From: Methylomonas sp. EFPC3
GTDB taxonomy: Bacteria; Pseudomonadota; Gammaproteobacteria; Methylococcales; Methylomonadaceae
Assembly: GCF_029643245.1 (NCBI RefSeq)
Contig: NZ_CP116398.1
Coordinates: forward strand, 3,464,372-3,528,371
Length of the DNA: 64,000 nt
Direction of reading: 5' to 3'
Shown one piece after another: positions 35,550 through 44,810 of the stretch. The translations under genes and the position numbers were made by a program. The first letter of the stretch is position 1. Each line of letters begins with the position of its first letter. Under the pieces are notes generated by a model. The model ran no database searches. It saw nothing but the letters and a program-made list of their open reading frames with translations, and was not told where the DNA came from.

Positions 35550-36075
35550 GGTCTTCCAGAGCAGCCTGGTACTGCTGCAAAATGGTTTTGACGACAGTCT
35601 TGGTGGGCAGCACGCCGGAATCGATTTTGAAATCGGCGCACGCGCTATATAAAGGGTCGCGCTCGGCCAGCAGGGTTTGCAAACGCTGGCGCGGATTTTC
35701 GGTACGCAATAACGGCCGTTGCGTATCGTGTTTGGTGCGATGCAGAATTTTGTCGATCGAGCATTGCAGATAGACCACGAAACCGTTTTCGATCAAGGCT
35801 TGGCGGTTTTCCGGTTTGATCACGGCACCGCCGCCGGTCGCCATGACAATACCCTGCTTCATCGACAAATGATGGATCACCGCCTGCTCGCGCAAACGGA
35901 AGCCCTCTTCGCCTTCGTAGGAAAAAATGGTCGGAATATCCACACCGGTGCATTCCTCGATCACCTTGTCGCTGTCGTAAAACGGCCACTGCAACGTTTT
36001 GGCGAGCTGTTTGCCGATGGTGGTCTTACCGACGCCCATCAAACCGATCAAATATATGTTGGCCGCTGGTTTCAT
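35530..36075 (-). CDS. aroK: Shikimate kinase AroK
   Basis: A 181-residue cytoplasmic kinase that phosphorylates shikimate with ATP. P-loop GLMGVGKTTIGKQL at about residues 12-25, the shikimate-binding Asp in YDSDKVIEE, Arg in RLREQAV and the GGG of MATGGGAVI are present. I start it at ATG 36075 (MKPAAN); seven more codons are open upstream, but family members begin close to the P-loop. First gene of aroK-aroB-damX. Confidence 0.95.
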   Translation of the reverse strand: MKPAANIYLIGLMGVGKTTIGKQLAKTLQWPFYDSDKVIEECTGVDIPTIFSYEGEEGFRLREQAVIHHLSMKQGIVMATGGGAVIKPENRQALIENGFVVYLQCSIDKILHRTKHDTQRPLLRTENPRQRLQTLLAERDPLYSACADFKIDSGVLPTKTVVKTILQQYQAALEDHERIAS

Positions 36076-36211
36076 TGCATGGCTGGTTCTGCGCACTAAA
36101 AAACCGGAGCATTATGCCCACTTTTGCCGGCGAGTGAAATTTTAAGATGCGCGTGGCGCGCATCGGGCCAGTGCCGGCCCTAAATCCCCGGTTATCGTCC
36201 TGAGTCATTTG

Positions 36212-36295
36212 CAATAGGAGCAGGCCCTGCCTGCGACCGAAGGCGCTTGATCGCGGCCAGGGCCCGCCCCTACCGCTTTTAATTGAACGACATTG
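36212..36295 (-). repeat. REP/MITE-like element, copy A (left end truncated)
   Basis: This 84-bp segment matches the reverse complement of the copy at 43549-43672, sharing a GGAGCAGGCC start, the CTGCGACCGAAGGCG and TTGATCGCGG blocks and the right end TTGAACGACATTG. The outer repeat of the other side (CAATGTCGTTAA..) is missing. It lies in the aroK/pyrF spacer and can fold into a GC-rich hairpin. Confidence 0.7.
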
Positions 36296-36333
36296 ACTAT
36301 CGTTCCGCGGCAGGGGCAAGCCGGCGCCAAAGC

Positions 36334-37059
36334 TTATGCGAACTGCGCCGCGATTTGGCTCTGGATTGTTTCCGCCATCGCCTTACGGTCGGCGGCGTCG
36401 CGGATCGGCCGGCCGACGACGATGTAATCCGCACCGTTTTGGATGGCCTGCTCGACGCTGACCGCACGCTTTTGGTCGTCGTCTTCGCGGTTGTCGACCG
36501 GACGGATGCCGGGGGTGATGACCAGCAGTTTGTCGCCGAGATGTTCCCGGATCATCGCCACTTCCAGGCCGGACGAGACGATGCCGTCGCAACCGATTTG
36601 CAGCGCCCGCTTGGCCCGCGACAACACCAATTCTTTGACGTCGCATTGGAAACCCAAGTCGTCCAGGTCGCCGCGGTCCAGGCTGGTCAGTGCCGTTACG
36701 GCCAGCACCTTCAGGTCGCCTTTGGCGGCGGCGGCGGCTTCCATGATCGAATCGTTGCCGTGTATCGTTGCCAAATCCACGCCTTTATTGCTCAGAGCCT
36801 TGATCGCCCGGCCGACCGTGGCCGGAATGTCGAAGAATTTCAGATCGACGAAGACTTTCTTTTCGCGCGCCTTCAACCATTCGATGAAACCGAAATAATC
36901 GCCGGACATGAACAATTCCATGCCGACTTTATAAAAAATCACCGCATCGCCCAGCTCTTCGACCAGGGCTTGGGCTTCGGCGATGCTGGCGACATCCAGT
37001 GCCATAATCAAGCGGTCACGAACCGGAATGGGTTTTTGCGAAACGAAAGAGTTGTTCAT
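36334..37059 (-). CDS. pyrF: Orotidine 5'-phosphate decarboxylase PyrF
   Basis: A 241-residue TIM-barrel enzyme, last step of UMP synthesis. The catalytic tetrad is seen in RLIMALDVAS, YKVGMELFM, FVDLKFFDIPATV (D-x-K-x-x-D) and the C-terminal phosphate-binding VVGRPIRDA. Complete. It stands alone, with a repeat copy downstream and a 430-bp spacer upstream toward the polysaccharide genes. Confidence 0.97.
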   Translation of the reverse strand: MNNSFVSQKPIPVRDRLIMALDVASIAEAQALVEELGDAVIFYKVGMELFMSGDYFGFIEWLKAREKKVFVDLKFFDIPATVGRAIKALSNKGVDLATIHGNDSIMEAAAAAKGDLKVLAVTALTSLDRGDLDDLGFQCDVKELVLSRAKRALQIGCDGIVSSGLEVAMIREHLGDKLLVITPGIRPVDNREDDDQKRAVSVEQAIQNGADYIVVGRPIRDAADRKAMAETIQSQIAAQFA

Positions 37060-37488
37060 GGGGGACGATTGGCTGGGTTGGTTCTTAAAAGCGTAAAAAA
37101 TAACAGAAGAACGCTGCCAATCCTACATTTTCACTGGCATCGGTTCCCGACGGACGGGATTGTCGGCCAAGTTTGGACTGGACGGCATCACCGTTAGCGG
37201 TTATAACCTCTATCGCGGACTGCGACGAAATGGCGTTGTCCGCTTCCGTTGGTCCTCATAAAAAACGCATCCCTCAATGAGAAGGGAGCAAACAACTACA
37301 AGGAGATTGCGGTCCCAAAGCCCCCAAAACCGGGTGCGAAACCGCAAATGGCCCGGCAAGTCAGCGGCCTGCACAGCGAGAAAAGAGCGTCCCCAGTTTA
37401 TTAAGCTTTCATTAAGCCGAAATATGCCGGGTGTATGCTTCTATAATTCAGGCAGACACGTGAAGTTAACTTGGCTAAAAGTATTGGT
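37060..37488 (+). promoter_or_regulatory. Intergenic region with probable promoter of the polysaccharide locus
   Basis: About 430 bp between divergent pyrF and the priming-transferase gene. No convincing gene. A TATAAT hexamer at 37442-37447 lies about 40 bp before the chosen start and could be a -10 box, but there is no good -35 at the matching distance. The upstream part is purine-rich with no repeat identified. Confidence 0.35.
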
Positions 37489-38910
37489 ATGACTCAGTAT
37501 CGCCCAAAAGGATTTATCCGGCCGCTACGGCCCGAATTGCAAAGCATCAAACGTGCGACCGATACCGCGCTGATCTTCATCACGCTTTACTTGTCATTGC
37601 ACGTCTACCGGGAGCCTTTCACCAAGGAATACCTGGGCTTGTTCATCGTTTGCACCGTGCTGTTCGGTATCTTCGCCGAACATCAAGAGATATACCACGG
37701 CTGGCGCGGCGATCCGATGTTCGACGATGCGATCCGTATCTTGCTGTCCTGGATTTTTGCCTTTGCCTTAGTTGCCGGCGGCTTTTTCGTGTTCGATTTC
37801 GGATTCGAATATTCCCGCGAGGTGATGGAACTTTGGCTGCCATTGGCGCCGCTCAGCATCATCGTCTTGCATACCTTGCGCCGCTCCGCCTTGTCCTATC
37901 TGCGCCTGCGCGGCATCAACACCCGCACCTACGCCATCCTCGGCGGCAATGGCCTGGGCCGTCGGCTCAACGTTGCCTTGACCGAAATGCCCTGGCTGGG
38001 CTACCAATTCATCGGTTTTTTCGACGACCGGATCGAAAACAAGCAGCGCCGAGAACAGGAAGACATGGTCGACAACATCATCGGCGATTTCAAGGAACTG
38101 CTGGACCGGGCCAGACACGGCGAAATCGACCACATCTACATCACGCTGCCGCTACGCGCGGAAAAACGTATCAACCAATTAGTGCAGGAACTGGCCGACA
38201 GCACCGTGTCGGTCAATATCGTGCCGGACTTTTTCACCTTCAACCTGATGCAATCCAAACTCAGCAGCGTCAAGGGGATTCCGGTGGTCAGCGTATTCGA
38301 CACGCCCCTGAATTCGTCGCTGGACGGCACCGCCAAGCGGCTGGAAGACTTATTGCTGTGCGCGGTGATTCTGCCGCTGATCGCCATCCCGATGCTGCTG
38401 ATCGCCATCGCCATCAAACTCACCTCGCCGGGACCGGTGATTTTCAAACAACTGCGTTACGGCGTGAAAGGCGAACCGATCGAAGTCTGGAAGTTCAGGT
38501 CGATGACGGTGTGCGAAAACGGCGACAACGTCAAACAAGCCACGGCCAACGACAGCCGGGTCACGCCGCTCGGCGGCTTCCTGCGCCGCACCTCGCTGGA
38601 CGAACTGCCGCAATTTCTGAACGTACTGAGCGGCACCATGTCCGTAGTCGGCCCGCGCCCGCACGCCATCGCCCATAACGAATACTACCGCAAGCAAATC
38701 CAGGGCTACATGCTGCGCCATAAAATGAAACCCGGCATCACCGGCCTGGCCCAAATCAGCGGCTGCCGCGGCGAAACCGAAACCATCGACAAAATGGAAG
38801 CCCGCATTCACCACGACCTGGAATACATCCGCAATTGGTCGGTGATTTTAGATATCAAGATCGTGATATTGACGATTTTCAAGGGGTTTATTGGGCAGCA
38901 GGCGTATTGA
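37489..38910 (+). CDS. Undecaprenyl-phosphate glucose phosphotransferase (WcaJ/EpsB type)
   Basis: A 473-residue polyisoprenyl-phosphate hexose-1-phosphate transferase that primes the exopolysaccharide repeat unit. Four N-terminal helices, a Rossmann-like CoA-binding domain (ILGGNGLGRRL), a further helix near residue 285 and a C-terminal catalytic domain with EVWKFRSM, RRTSLDELPQFLNVL and SVVGPRPH. ATG 37489 is preferred over TTG 37471, which would add six residues; neither has a strong ribosome site. Glucose or galactose-1-P are the usual substrates. First gene of the polysaccharide island, on the GC-rich side of its composition break. Confidence 0.92.
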   Translation: MTQYRPKGFIRPLRPELQSIKRATDTALIFITLYLSLHVYREPFTKEYLGLFIVCTVLFGIFAEHQEIYHGWRGDPMFDDAIRILLSWIFAFALVAGGFFVFDFGFEYSREVMELWLPLAPLSIIVLHTLRRSALSYLRLRGINTRTYAILGGNGLGRRLNVALTEMPWLGYQFIGFFDDRIENKQRREQEDMVDNIIGDFKELLDRARHGEIDHIYITLPLRAEKRINQLVQELADSTVSVNIVPDFFTFNLMQSKLSSVKGIPVVSVFDTPLNSSLDGTAKRLEDLLLCAVILPLIAIPMLLIAIAIKLTSPGPVIFKQLRYGVKGEPIEVWKFRSMTVCENGDNVKQATANDSRVTPLGGFLRRTSLDELPQFLNVLSGTMSVVGPRPHAIAHNEYYRKQIQGYMLRHKMKPGITGLAQISGCRGETETIDKMEARIHHDLEYIRNWSVILDIKIVILTIFKGFIGQQAY

Positions 38911-38918
38911 ATTGTCAG

Positions 38919-38950
38919 ATCAATGCTTTTTTAAACGGCTAAGCATTGAT
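38919..38950. other. Inverted repeat between convergent genes
   Basis: ATCAATGCTT (38919-38928) and AAGCATTGAT (38941-38950) are perfect 10-bp inverted repeats around a 12-base loop, overlapping the stop of the VanZ-like gene, 9 bp after the transferase stop. The stem is AT-rich and there is no long T-run, so a terminator role on both strands is possible but weak. Confidence 0.4.
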
Positions 38951-40026
38951 AACACGGAGCCAGTGAAAATCCCGGCGGTGTCGATAATGATGTCTCCGAG
39001 CTGGGGGCCTCGACCAGGAACGAACAACTGCAGTACCTCGGTGGCAACGGCGAATAAAATGGTTAATTGGACCGTTTGGAAAATAGGCGGATTAAACGGA
39101 CTGCGTTTACTGGCTGCGACGCATAACAACGCAAACATCACGAAGTGGCCGTATTTGTATTTGTCCAGCTCCGGTAACGACGTCGTGAGCTTAAAAACTC
39201 TCATTGGTTCGCCGTGGTCATGTACGGCTGCCATATCCGCAGAGGACCAAAGCATATCGCCGATGTATTCTTTGATGGCTTGAGGCATTAAAACGCCAGC
39301 CAGAATTCCAATTCCGATCACTAAAATTGCGGCCTGATTGCGGCTTTGTGCCGCTCTGCAGACTAACGGGAATGCGATCCAGAGTCCTAGGCATGTCCAA
39401 ATCGCAATAAACCAGCACCGGTAGCGTTCGAATGCGATATTTGGTTTTACTTGGCGAATGCTAGGGGATTTGACTTCGAGCTGGCCTTTGGCGTGTATTA
39501 ATTGAATTATTAATTGAAGTTTAGTGGTATTTTCGTTAACGCGAAAAACTCGCTCGTGGTATGTCCAATCCGATGTGCCATTTTTAGAAATCAATAGGTG
39601 GGGTTGGTTATATATTGCTTTACCAAAATGGTCGTACGCCAATAAGACTATTCGAGCAGTTTCCCAAGGGCGAGCGCCTTCGATAACGTCCAAAGTTTTT
39701 ATGTAACTGCTTACATGTAGTAATGATCCTGTCGGCACAAGTGGAATCGCCTGGCTTAGGTGGATGGCGTGATCGAAGTCTGGGGCTGAGAGCGTTACAC
39801 TTGGTTGCGTTGATACTCTTAAATTGGCACTGTCGCCTGAGTGAGTTCGGGTTTCTGTCGGCTGTATTTCTACGCCAATTTCTGATGGCATCCAATTCGA
39901 AAGGCCATTGCTGAAGTTTGGATCGGATAACAATTCGTTATCGAAGTAGTCGAACTGCGGGAAGTAATTGAAAAAACAGATGGTGGCGGCGCAAACGATG
40001 AGGACGACGATGCTTCTTAATATCAT
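38920..40026 (-). CDS. VanZ-like membrane protein with lectin-like N-terminal domain
   Basis: A 368-residue protein. After an N-terminal helix comes a ~170-residue periplasmic beta-rich domain opening DPNFSNGLSNW, typical of jelly-roll carbohydrate-binding modules (residues about 35-195). The C-terminal ~150 residues have five helices with DKYKYGHFVMFALL, ATEVLQLFVPGRGPQLGDIIIDTAG, the VanZ signature. VanZ-type proteins occur often in polysaccharide loci, but their function is unclear. It is the only minus-strand gene in this part of the locus besides the beta-helix pair. Confidence 0.82.
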   Translation of the reverse strand: MILRSIVVLIVCAATICFFNYFPQFDYFDNELLSDPNFSNGLSNWMPSEIGVEIQPTETRTHSGDSANLRVSTQPSVTLSAPDFDHAIHLSQAIPLVPTGSLLHVSSYIKTLDVIEGARPWETARIVLLAYDHFGKAIYNQPHLLISKNGTSDWTYHERVFRVNENTTKLQLIIQLIHAKGQLEVKSPSIRQVKPNIAFERYRCWFIAIWTCLGLWIAFPLVCRAAQSRNQAAILVIGIGILAGVLMPQAIKEYIGDMLWSSADMAAVHDHGEPMRVFKLTTSLPELDKYKYGHFVMFALLCVAASKRSPFNPPIFQTVQLTILFAVATEVLQLFVPGRGPQLGDIIIDTAGIFTGSVLSMLSRLKKH

Positions 40027-40105
40027 GCTCTGGCCGTTTAATATTGCTGGTGGTAATTCTAGGTTAAGGTTGCCGGTTTTTTATTGATTAATAATCAGTT
40101 GAATT

Positions 40106-40244
40106 CTTAACAGGTTGGTGAAAAACTCTTTTTTGGCTTTGAATGACTCTATATTTAGTGGCGATGAAGCTATTTTCCTACTAAATGCTGATTCGATTGA
40201 GCAAAATTAGCGCCTCAAATATGGTTTTTCACCAACCTGTTAAG
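40106..40244. mobile_element. 139-bp MITE with perfect 21-bp terminal inverted repeats
   Basis: The left end (40106-40126, beginning CTTAACAGGTTGGTGAAAAA) is the exact reverse complement of the right end (40224-40244, ending TTTTTCACCAACCTGTTAAG). The 97-bp interior has no open frame. No clear target duplication is visible. The structure is that of a non-autonomous element mobilised by a transposase elsewhere. It sits in the spacer between the VanZ-like gene and the polymerase gene. Confidence 0.85.
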
Positions 40245-40372
40245 TCCATTTTGCGGGATTAGGAGTGTACGATTATAAATTCCGTTCGATATTATAGCCT
40301 TATTAAGATGGGGCTGTTCATGGGTTTTGAATTAAGTCAAATGTGTTTGGTGAATGAGCTGTCGATAAAGAT

Positions 40373-41647
40373 ATGAATGTATTAAAGGGCAAGTCAGTTG
40401 GCGGCATGTATTTGTTTCCATTAGTTCTTATTTTTCTTTTAGTGGGGCTAAGCATCCTGCATACCACTCCTGGACAGGAAAGTAGTGTGACAAATCAAAT
40501 TGTCGCTTCTCTTTCTTATATCTCGGCATTGTTTATTCTTTTAAGAAATCAATGGGGATTCTTTAGTTTTGCACTAAAGCGAGCGACGCCGTTGTTGATA
40601 ATGCTGTTTTTGGCGCTGGCCTCTATAATGTGGACGGACTTTCCTCGGCAGTTGCTAACCGGTTTTGTCCATAAGCTCGGGGCGGTTTTTGTAACAATCT
40701 GTGCTGTCTGTTTATTGATAAATGATAAAGAAGCATTTTTCAGAATTCTATTAAAGATATTTCTTTTATATTTCATTGCCACAATCTTGTTCTCTTTCGT
40801 CAAGCCGGATATGGCTGAAATGCCGGCCACACTTTATGGAGAATATAGGGCTGGCCTAAGGGGGTTTACCTTGCATCCCAATACATTGGGTGCTATTTGT
40901 GTTGATGGCGTCTGGGTTGCCATGTGCTACCAGTATTTGACAGGCGCCAAAACTAAAGCCGAAAAATTGATGGTTTATATAATGTTGACGAGTATTATTT
41001 ATTGTCTCGTCAAAGCGGATAGCATGACTTCTATATTGGTTTCCTTGGCGCTCGGCTTTATAGTGTTCTGGTTAAAGTTTATTCAATCCGGAAACAGCAG
41101 CGTAAAAGCGCTAAAAATAATGTCGGCTTTGTTTTTTTTGTTGATAAGTATTAGCGTGCTGATTGTAGTTAAGCCGAATATTTTTTCAATTGACTATTTT
41201 TTTAAGGCTATCGGGCGTAATTCTACATTTACCGGGCGGACAGAGTTATGGGAATTAGCGATGAAAGGCTTCGGTGAAAAGCCTGTATTCGGCTGGGGGG
41301 AAGATAACCTATTCACGTTTCTCAAGTTTTACCATCAACCGTTTAGCCAGCTGCATAACGGTTATTTCGATCTTTTGGTCAGGGGCGGAGTTGTTTCGAT
41401 TTTGCTATTTCTAACGATGTTGTTTCAGATTGCAAAAAGCCTACTTCGTATGTTAAAGGCAAATGAACAAAATTATATAATTATCTTGTCATTTGTTAGT
41501 GTCTGGTTGGTTCATAATGTTACAGAGGCTTCAATTTTCAAAAGCCCAAATGTATTATGGCTGTTTTTTATGCTGATATATTTTTACAGTATTACATGGG
41601 CTTATTACAGGAATGATGCCGGTATTGCTTCGAATAAAACGGCATAA
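40373..41647 (+). CDS. O-antigen/exopolysaccharide polymerase or ligase (Wzy/WaaL family)
   Basis: A 424-residue membrane protein with about eleven helices and a large periplasmic loop near residues 280-330 containing RNSTFTGRTELWELAM and FGWGEDN, matching the Wzy_C/O-antigen-ligase family. Conserved HPNTLGAI and QLHNGYFDLLVRGG are also seen. In this context it most likely polymerises repeat units after flipping, though ligases share the fold. Strongly AT-rich codon use compared with genes before 39 kb. Confidence 0.85.
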   Translation: MNVLKGKSVGGMYLFPLVLIFLLVGLSILHTTPGQESSVTNQIVASLSYISALFILLRNQWGFFSFALKRATPLLIMLFLALASIMWTDFPRQLLTGFVHKLGAVFVTICAVCLLINDKEAFFRILLKIFLLYFIATILFSFVKPDMAEMPATLYGEYRAGLRGFTLHPNTLGAICVDGVWVAMCYQYLTGAKTKAEKLMVYIMLTSIIYCLVKADSMTSILVSLALGFIVFWLKFIQSGNSSVKALKIMSALFFLLISISVLIVVKPNIFSIDYFFKAIGRNSTFTGRTELWELAMKGFGEKPVFGWGEDNLFTFLKFYHQPFSQLHNGYFDLLVRGGVVSILLFLTMLFQIAKSLLRMLKANEQNYIIILSFVSVWLVHNVTEASIFKSPNVLWLFFMLIYFYSITWAYYRNDAGIASNKTA

Positions 41648-41689
41648 AAATTTCGTTTCGTATTATTAATTTTTAAAAAATATTTTGCG

Positions 41690-43216
41690 ATGGGTGGATC
41701 TAGAGTACAAAAAACCTTAAAAAACGCGAAGACTAGCTTGGTTTTTTATGTGTTGCTGCTGATCACCACATTTTTATCCAGAAGCGTCTTTATAAAGTGT
41801 TTGGGAGAAGATTTTGTTGGCTTGACAAGCGCAATGATGAATATCATGGGCTTTTTAAACTTGGCGGAAATGGGGTTTTCGTCAGTTGTCGCTTTTGCGT
41901 TGTACAAGCCGATTTATGAGAAAGACCAATCCGGTATCAACGAAATCGTGTCGGTGTTTGCATACATCTATAACCGTATTGGCTGGATAATTTTGTTATG
42001 CGGTTTGGCGCTGGTTTATTTCTTGCCGGAGTTTTTTAAAGATAGCGGTTTTGAAAATCGGGTTATTTGGGCGACTTTCTTTACTTACCTTATCACGACG
42101 CTATTGGGTTTTTTTGTTAATTATAAAGAAACATTGCTTGCCGCCGACCAGAACAATTACATAAAGGTCAGGCTATTTAATATCGTTAAAATATCAAAAG
42201 TCGTTGTGCAAGTGCTCTGTCTTTTGTATTTGGATGGAGGCCTTTATATTTGGCTGCTGCTTGAATTTTCATTCCTGTCTGTATACTCTCTGGTCATCAA
42301 TCTAAAAATCAAAAAGCTCTACCCCGATTTGGTTTCTAGCGTTAAGTCCGGCAGAGAACTTTCCCGGCGTTACGGCTTTATTTATACCAAGGCCAAACAG
42401 GCTTTTTTTCACAAATTCAGCGCTACCGTTTTGCAGCAAGTTACCGGGATATTGATTTATGTGTTTTCCAATTTGGCAACGGTCACAAAATATACTAACT
42501 ACACCCTGATCACGGCGTCCTTGTACACTCTGCTTAGTAGTATTTTTGATAGTACCAATGCTGCGGTGGGAAATTTGGTGGCGGAAAAAGACTCAAAGAA
42601 GATCCTGCGCGTGTTTTGGGAGCTGCAGGTGTCGAGGTATTGGATCGCTACTTGCATGGTCTATGTAACTTATACTACGGTGGATTTATTTATAGCGGTT
42701 TGGTTGGATAAGAGTTTTGTTTTGCCCGAAGACATTAAAATTGTTTTGATGCTTAACTTGTTCATTATGCTCACCCGCAAAACCAACGACGAATTTATTA
42801 GTGCCGTTGGCTTATTCAAGGATGTGTGGGCGCCCATTACCGAGGCGGTAATCAATATTGGCGTGTCGGTCGCGGCCGGCAGTTATTTGGGCATAGTCGG
42901 CATTCCGTTGGGCACTTTGCTCAGTCTGTTATTAATTATAGGGATATGGAAGCCGGTGTTTCTATACAGCGAGTTTATGCCGCAGTCGCTTGGGCAATAC
43001 TTTCTAAGGATATTTAAGTATTTGTTTATATCGTTTTCGTCTATTGTTTTTGTAGAGCAAATTCCGCTTCATGTTCTTCCGATAGACAATCCGTATTACG
43101 TATTTATTAATATGGCTGCACAGCGGACGCTTGAAGTATTCTTAATGTCAGGGCTCATCTATTTTGCATTGGCAGCGGAAATGCGCTCTTTCCTGAAGCG
43201 TTTCAAACGTCGTTAA
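41690..43216 (+). CDS. Wzx-like oligosaccharide flippase
   Basis: A 508-residue membrane protein with about 12-14 helices and the N-terminal lipid-flippase pattern FLSRSVFIKCLGEDFVGLTSAMMNIMGFLNLAEMG. It would move undecaprenyl-linked repeat units to the periplasmic face. This matches the polysaccharide transport family (MOP superfamily). Start ATG 41690, 42 bp after the polymerase; Wzx and Wzy adjacency supports a Wzy-dependent pathway. Wza and Wzc partners are not in the window. Confidence 0.85.
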   Translation: MGGSRVQKTLKNAKTSLVFYVLLLITTFLSRSVFIKCLGEDFVGLTSAMMNIMGFLNLAEMGFSSVVAFALYKPIYEKDQSGINEIVSVFAYIYNRIGWIILLCGLALVYFLPEFFKDSGFENRVIWATFFTYLITTLLGFFVNYKETLLAADQNNYIKVRLFNIVKISKVVVQVLCLLYLDGGLYIWLLLEFSFLSVYSLVINLKIKKLYPDLVSSVKSGRELSRRYGFIYTKAKQAFFHKFSATVLQQVTGILIYVFSNLATVTKYTNYTLITASLYTLLSSIFDSTNAAVGNLVAEKDSKKILRVFWELQVSRYWIATCMVYVTYTTVDLFIAVWLDKSFVLPEDIKIVLMLNLFIMLTRKTNDEFISAVGLFKDVWAPITEAVINIGVSVAAGSYLGIVGIPLGTLLSLLLIIGIWKPVFLYSEFMPQSLGQYFLRIFKYLFISFSSIVFVEQIPLHVLPIDNPYYVFINMAAQRTLEVFLMSGLIYFALAAEMRSFLKRFKRR

Positions 43217-43548
43217 GCATAGCCATCGATAGTTTTTGGCGGCGGCTGATTTGGTTCTGAACGAAAATGGAATATCGCTAGCCCAGCGGAAGGTTGATGG
43301 CCCGGATAAAAAGTGTGTCGCTAAAAAACAAAAAGCCGGGTGGTATTTTGCTAAACAGTGGTCGATTGGTTTGTGCTTCAATGGAAATGGTGGTGCAAGA
43401 ATTCATTCGATTACGCTGGAGGACGCTAAGAATTAGCCTTCATGCTGCGACAAGTTCAATACCAACGGATAATACGTTTGTTTATATGACTTGACGTGCG
43501 AAATGAGGTTATCGAATTGCATTGTTAGAGAGTCCCAAGGATTGTTCT

Positions 43549-43672
43549 CAATGTCGTTAAGTTAAGGATGGCAGGAGCGGGCCCGGCCCGCGATCAAACG
43601 CCTTCGGTCGCAGGCATGGCCTGCTCCTACAGGATGTGAACCAGCCTTCTATTCCTTAATTTAACGGCATTG
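43549..43672 (+). repeat. REP/MITE-like element, copy B (most complete)
   Basis: A 124-bp element bounded by imperfect 20-bp inverted ends: CAATGTCGTTAAGTTAAGGA at the left, and at the right TCCTTAATTTAACGGCATTG, whose complement differs at two positions. The interior has GGGCCCGGCCCGCGATC and GGTCGCAGGC blocks that fold into a hairpin. It fills the spacer between the flippase and GT2 genes; the rest of that 490-bp spacer holds no convincing gene. Confidence 0.8.
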
Positions 43673-43705
43673 GGGTTGCTCTAGGTTATTTTTCGTAAAT
43701 TGTAT

Positions 43706-44707
43706 ATGAACACTACTGAAAGTTCTGTCCCGGTCTCAGTTATCATCCCGGCATATAACATAGACCGATATGTATTGGAATGTATCGATTCATTATTGTC
43801 GCAAAATATAAGTCCGTACGAGATTATTGTCGTCGATGACGGTTCTACTGATAACACCAATGAGGTCCTTCGTCAGAAATATGGCGATAATCCGCTAGTT
43901 AAAATATATAGGCAGGATAATAAAGGCGCAGGCGAGGCAAGAAACTTCGGTTTGTCTGTCGCTGGCGGCGATTTCATATTTTTCTGCGATTCGGACGACG
44001 TGGTACAGGCCGGTTTTTTTGCCGAATTTAGAGATCGGTTAATTGAAAATCCAGGGATGGAAATGTTCTGCTTTAGTTCTGAGCTGTTTTTTGCGAACCA
44101 AAAAACCTTTCCAAAAATTACCCATCACGAAACCGGTTGGCTAAAAGAAGGAAAAATCGCGGTTAGGGATTTATTACTTGGAAATAATTACACCTCTGCC
44201 GCTTGGACTTATATTGTCAGTCGGCGCATTCTGGTGGACAACCAATTATGTTTTTTGGGCAGGGTCCACGAAGATCACAACATTACAATGTTGGCGTACT
44301 TGTTGAGCAAAGAGGTTTTTAGAACGGCTCGAGTCTATTATTCTCAGCGCGTCAGACCGGGGTCGTTAACTCGGACCAGGCATAAATTCGATTTCGGCGG
44401 AAGAATCAATGCCATGCAAGGCGTTATCGCCCTGTTGGGTCGGGAAGGTTTCCGCTCTGATCCGGATTGCCTGACAATTAAAACGAAGTACGTCAATTCC
44501 TCGTTAATTTTTTTGGTTGATGCCTGTGCCGAGTCTTATGCGGTTTTGCCTTCTCCGGTCAGAGATGAGTTAAGGAATTTTCGGCACAACCATAGTTACT
44601 CGTTCAAAGAGCGTTTTTTGCTCGCGTGCCCGGTACTCTATTTTTATCTCAAAAAAATCCGCTTGTGGTCAAAGCGCCTAACCGACAGGGGTAAAAGCGA
44701 TGGCTAG
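43706..44707 (+). CDS. Family 2 glycosyltransferase
   Basis: A 333-residue cytoplasmic GT-A enzyme. The N-terminal VSVIIPAYNIDRYVLECIDSL-type block, the IIVVDDGSTDNT and FIFFCDSDDVVQ motifs with the nucleotide-sugar Asp residues are characteristic of GT2. The C-terminal ~100 residues are basic. ATG 43706 is chosen over an in-frame TTG six bases earlier. It adds one sugar to the lipid-linked repeat unit; donor unknown. Confidence 0.88.
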   Translation: MNTTESSVPVSVIIPAYNIDRYVLECIDSLLSQNISPYEIIVVDDGSTDNTNEVLRQKYGDNPLVKIYRQDNKGAGEARNFGLSVAGGDFIFFCDSDDVVQAGFFAEFRDRLIENPGMEMFCFSSELFFANQKTFPKITHHETGWLKEGKIAVRDLLLGNNYTSAAWTYIVSRRILVDNQLCFLGRVHEDHNITMLAYLLSKEVFRTARVYYSQRVRPGSLTRTRHKFDFGGRINAMQGVIALLGREGFRSDPDCLTIKTKYVNSSLIFLVDACAESYAVLPSPVRDELRNFRHNHSYSFKERFLLACPVLYFYLKKIRLWSKRLTDRGKSDG

Positions 44708-44810
44708 TTTTGTAGTGCCTCGCTCGGTTCGCCGCGCGTTTCCCGGTGCTTTTGGCTGCGGTTAACTTAAATTTGCGCCTGACGGGCGTATGGATATATC
44801 GAAGGGAAAA

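Noticed and set aside
43236..43494. Two short plus-strand frames after the flippase gene
   Set aside because: They overlap each other, lack ribosome sites and resemble no protein; probably decayed or non-coding sequence.
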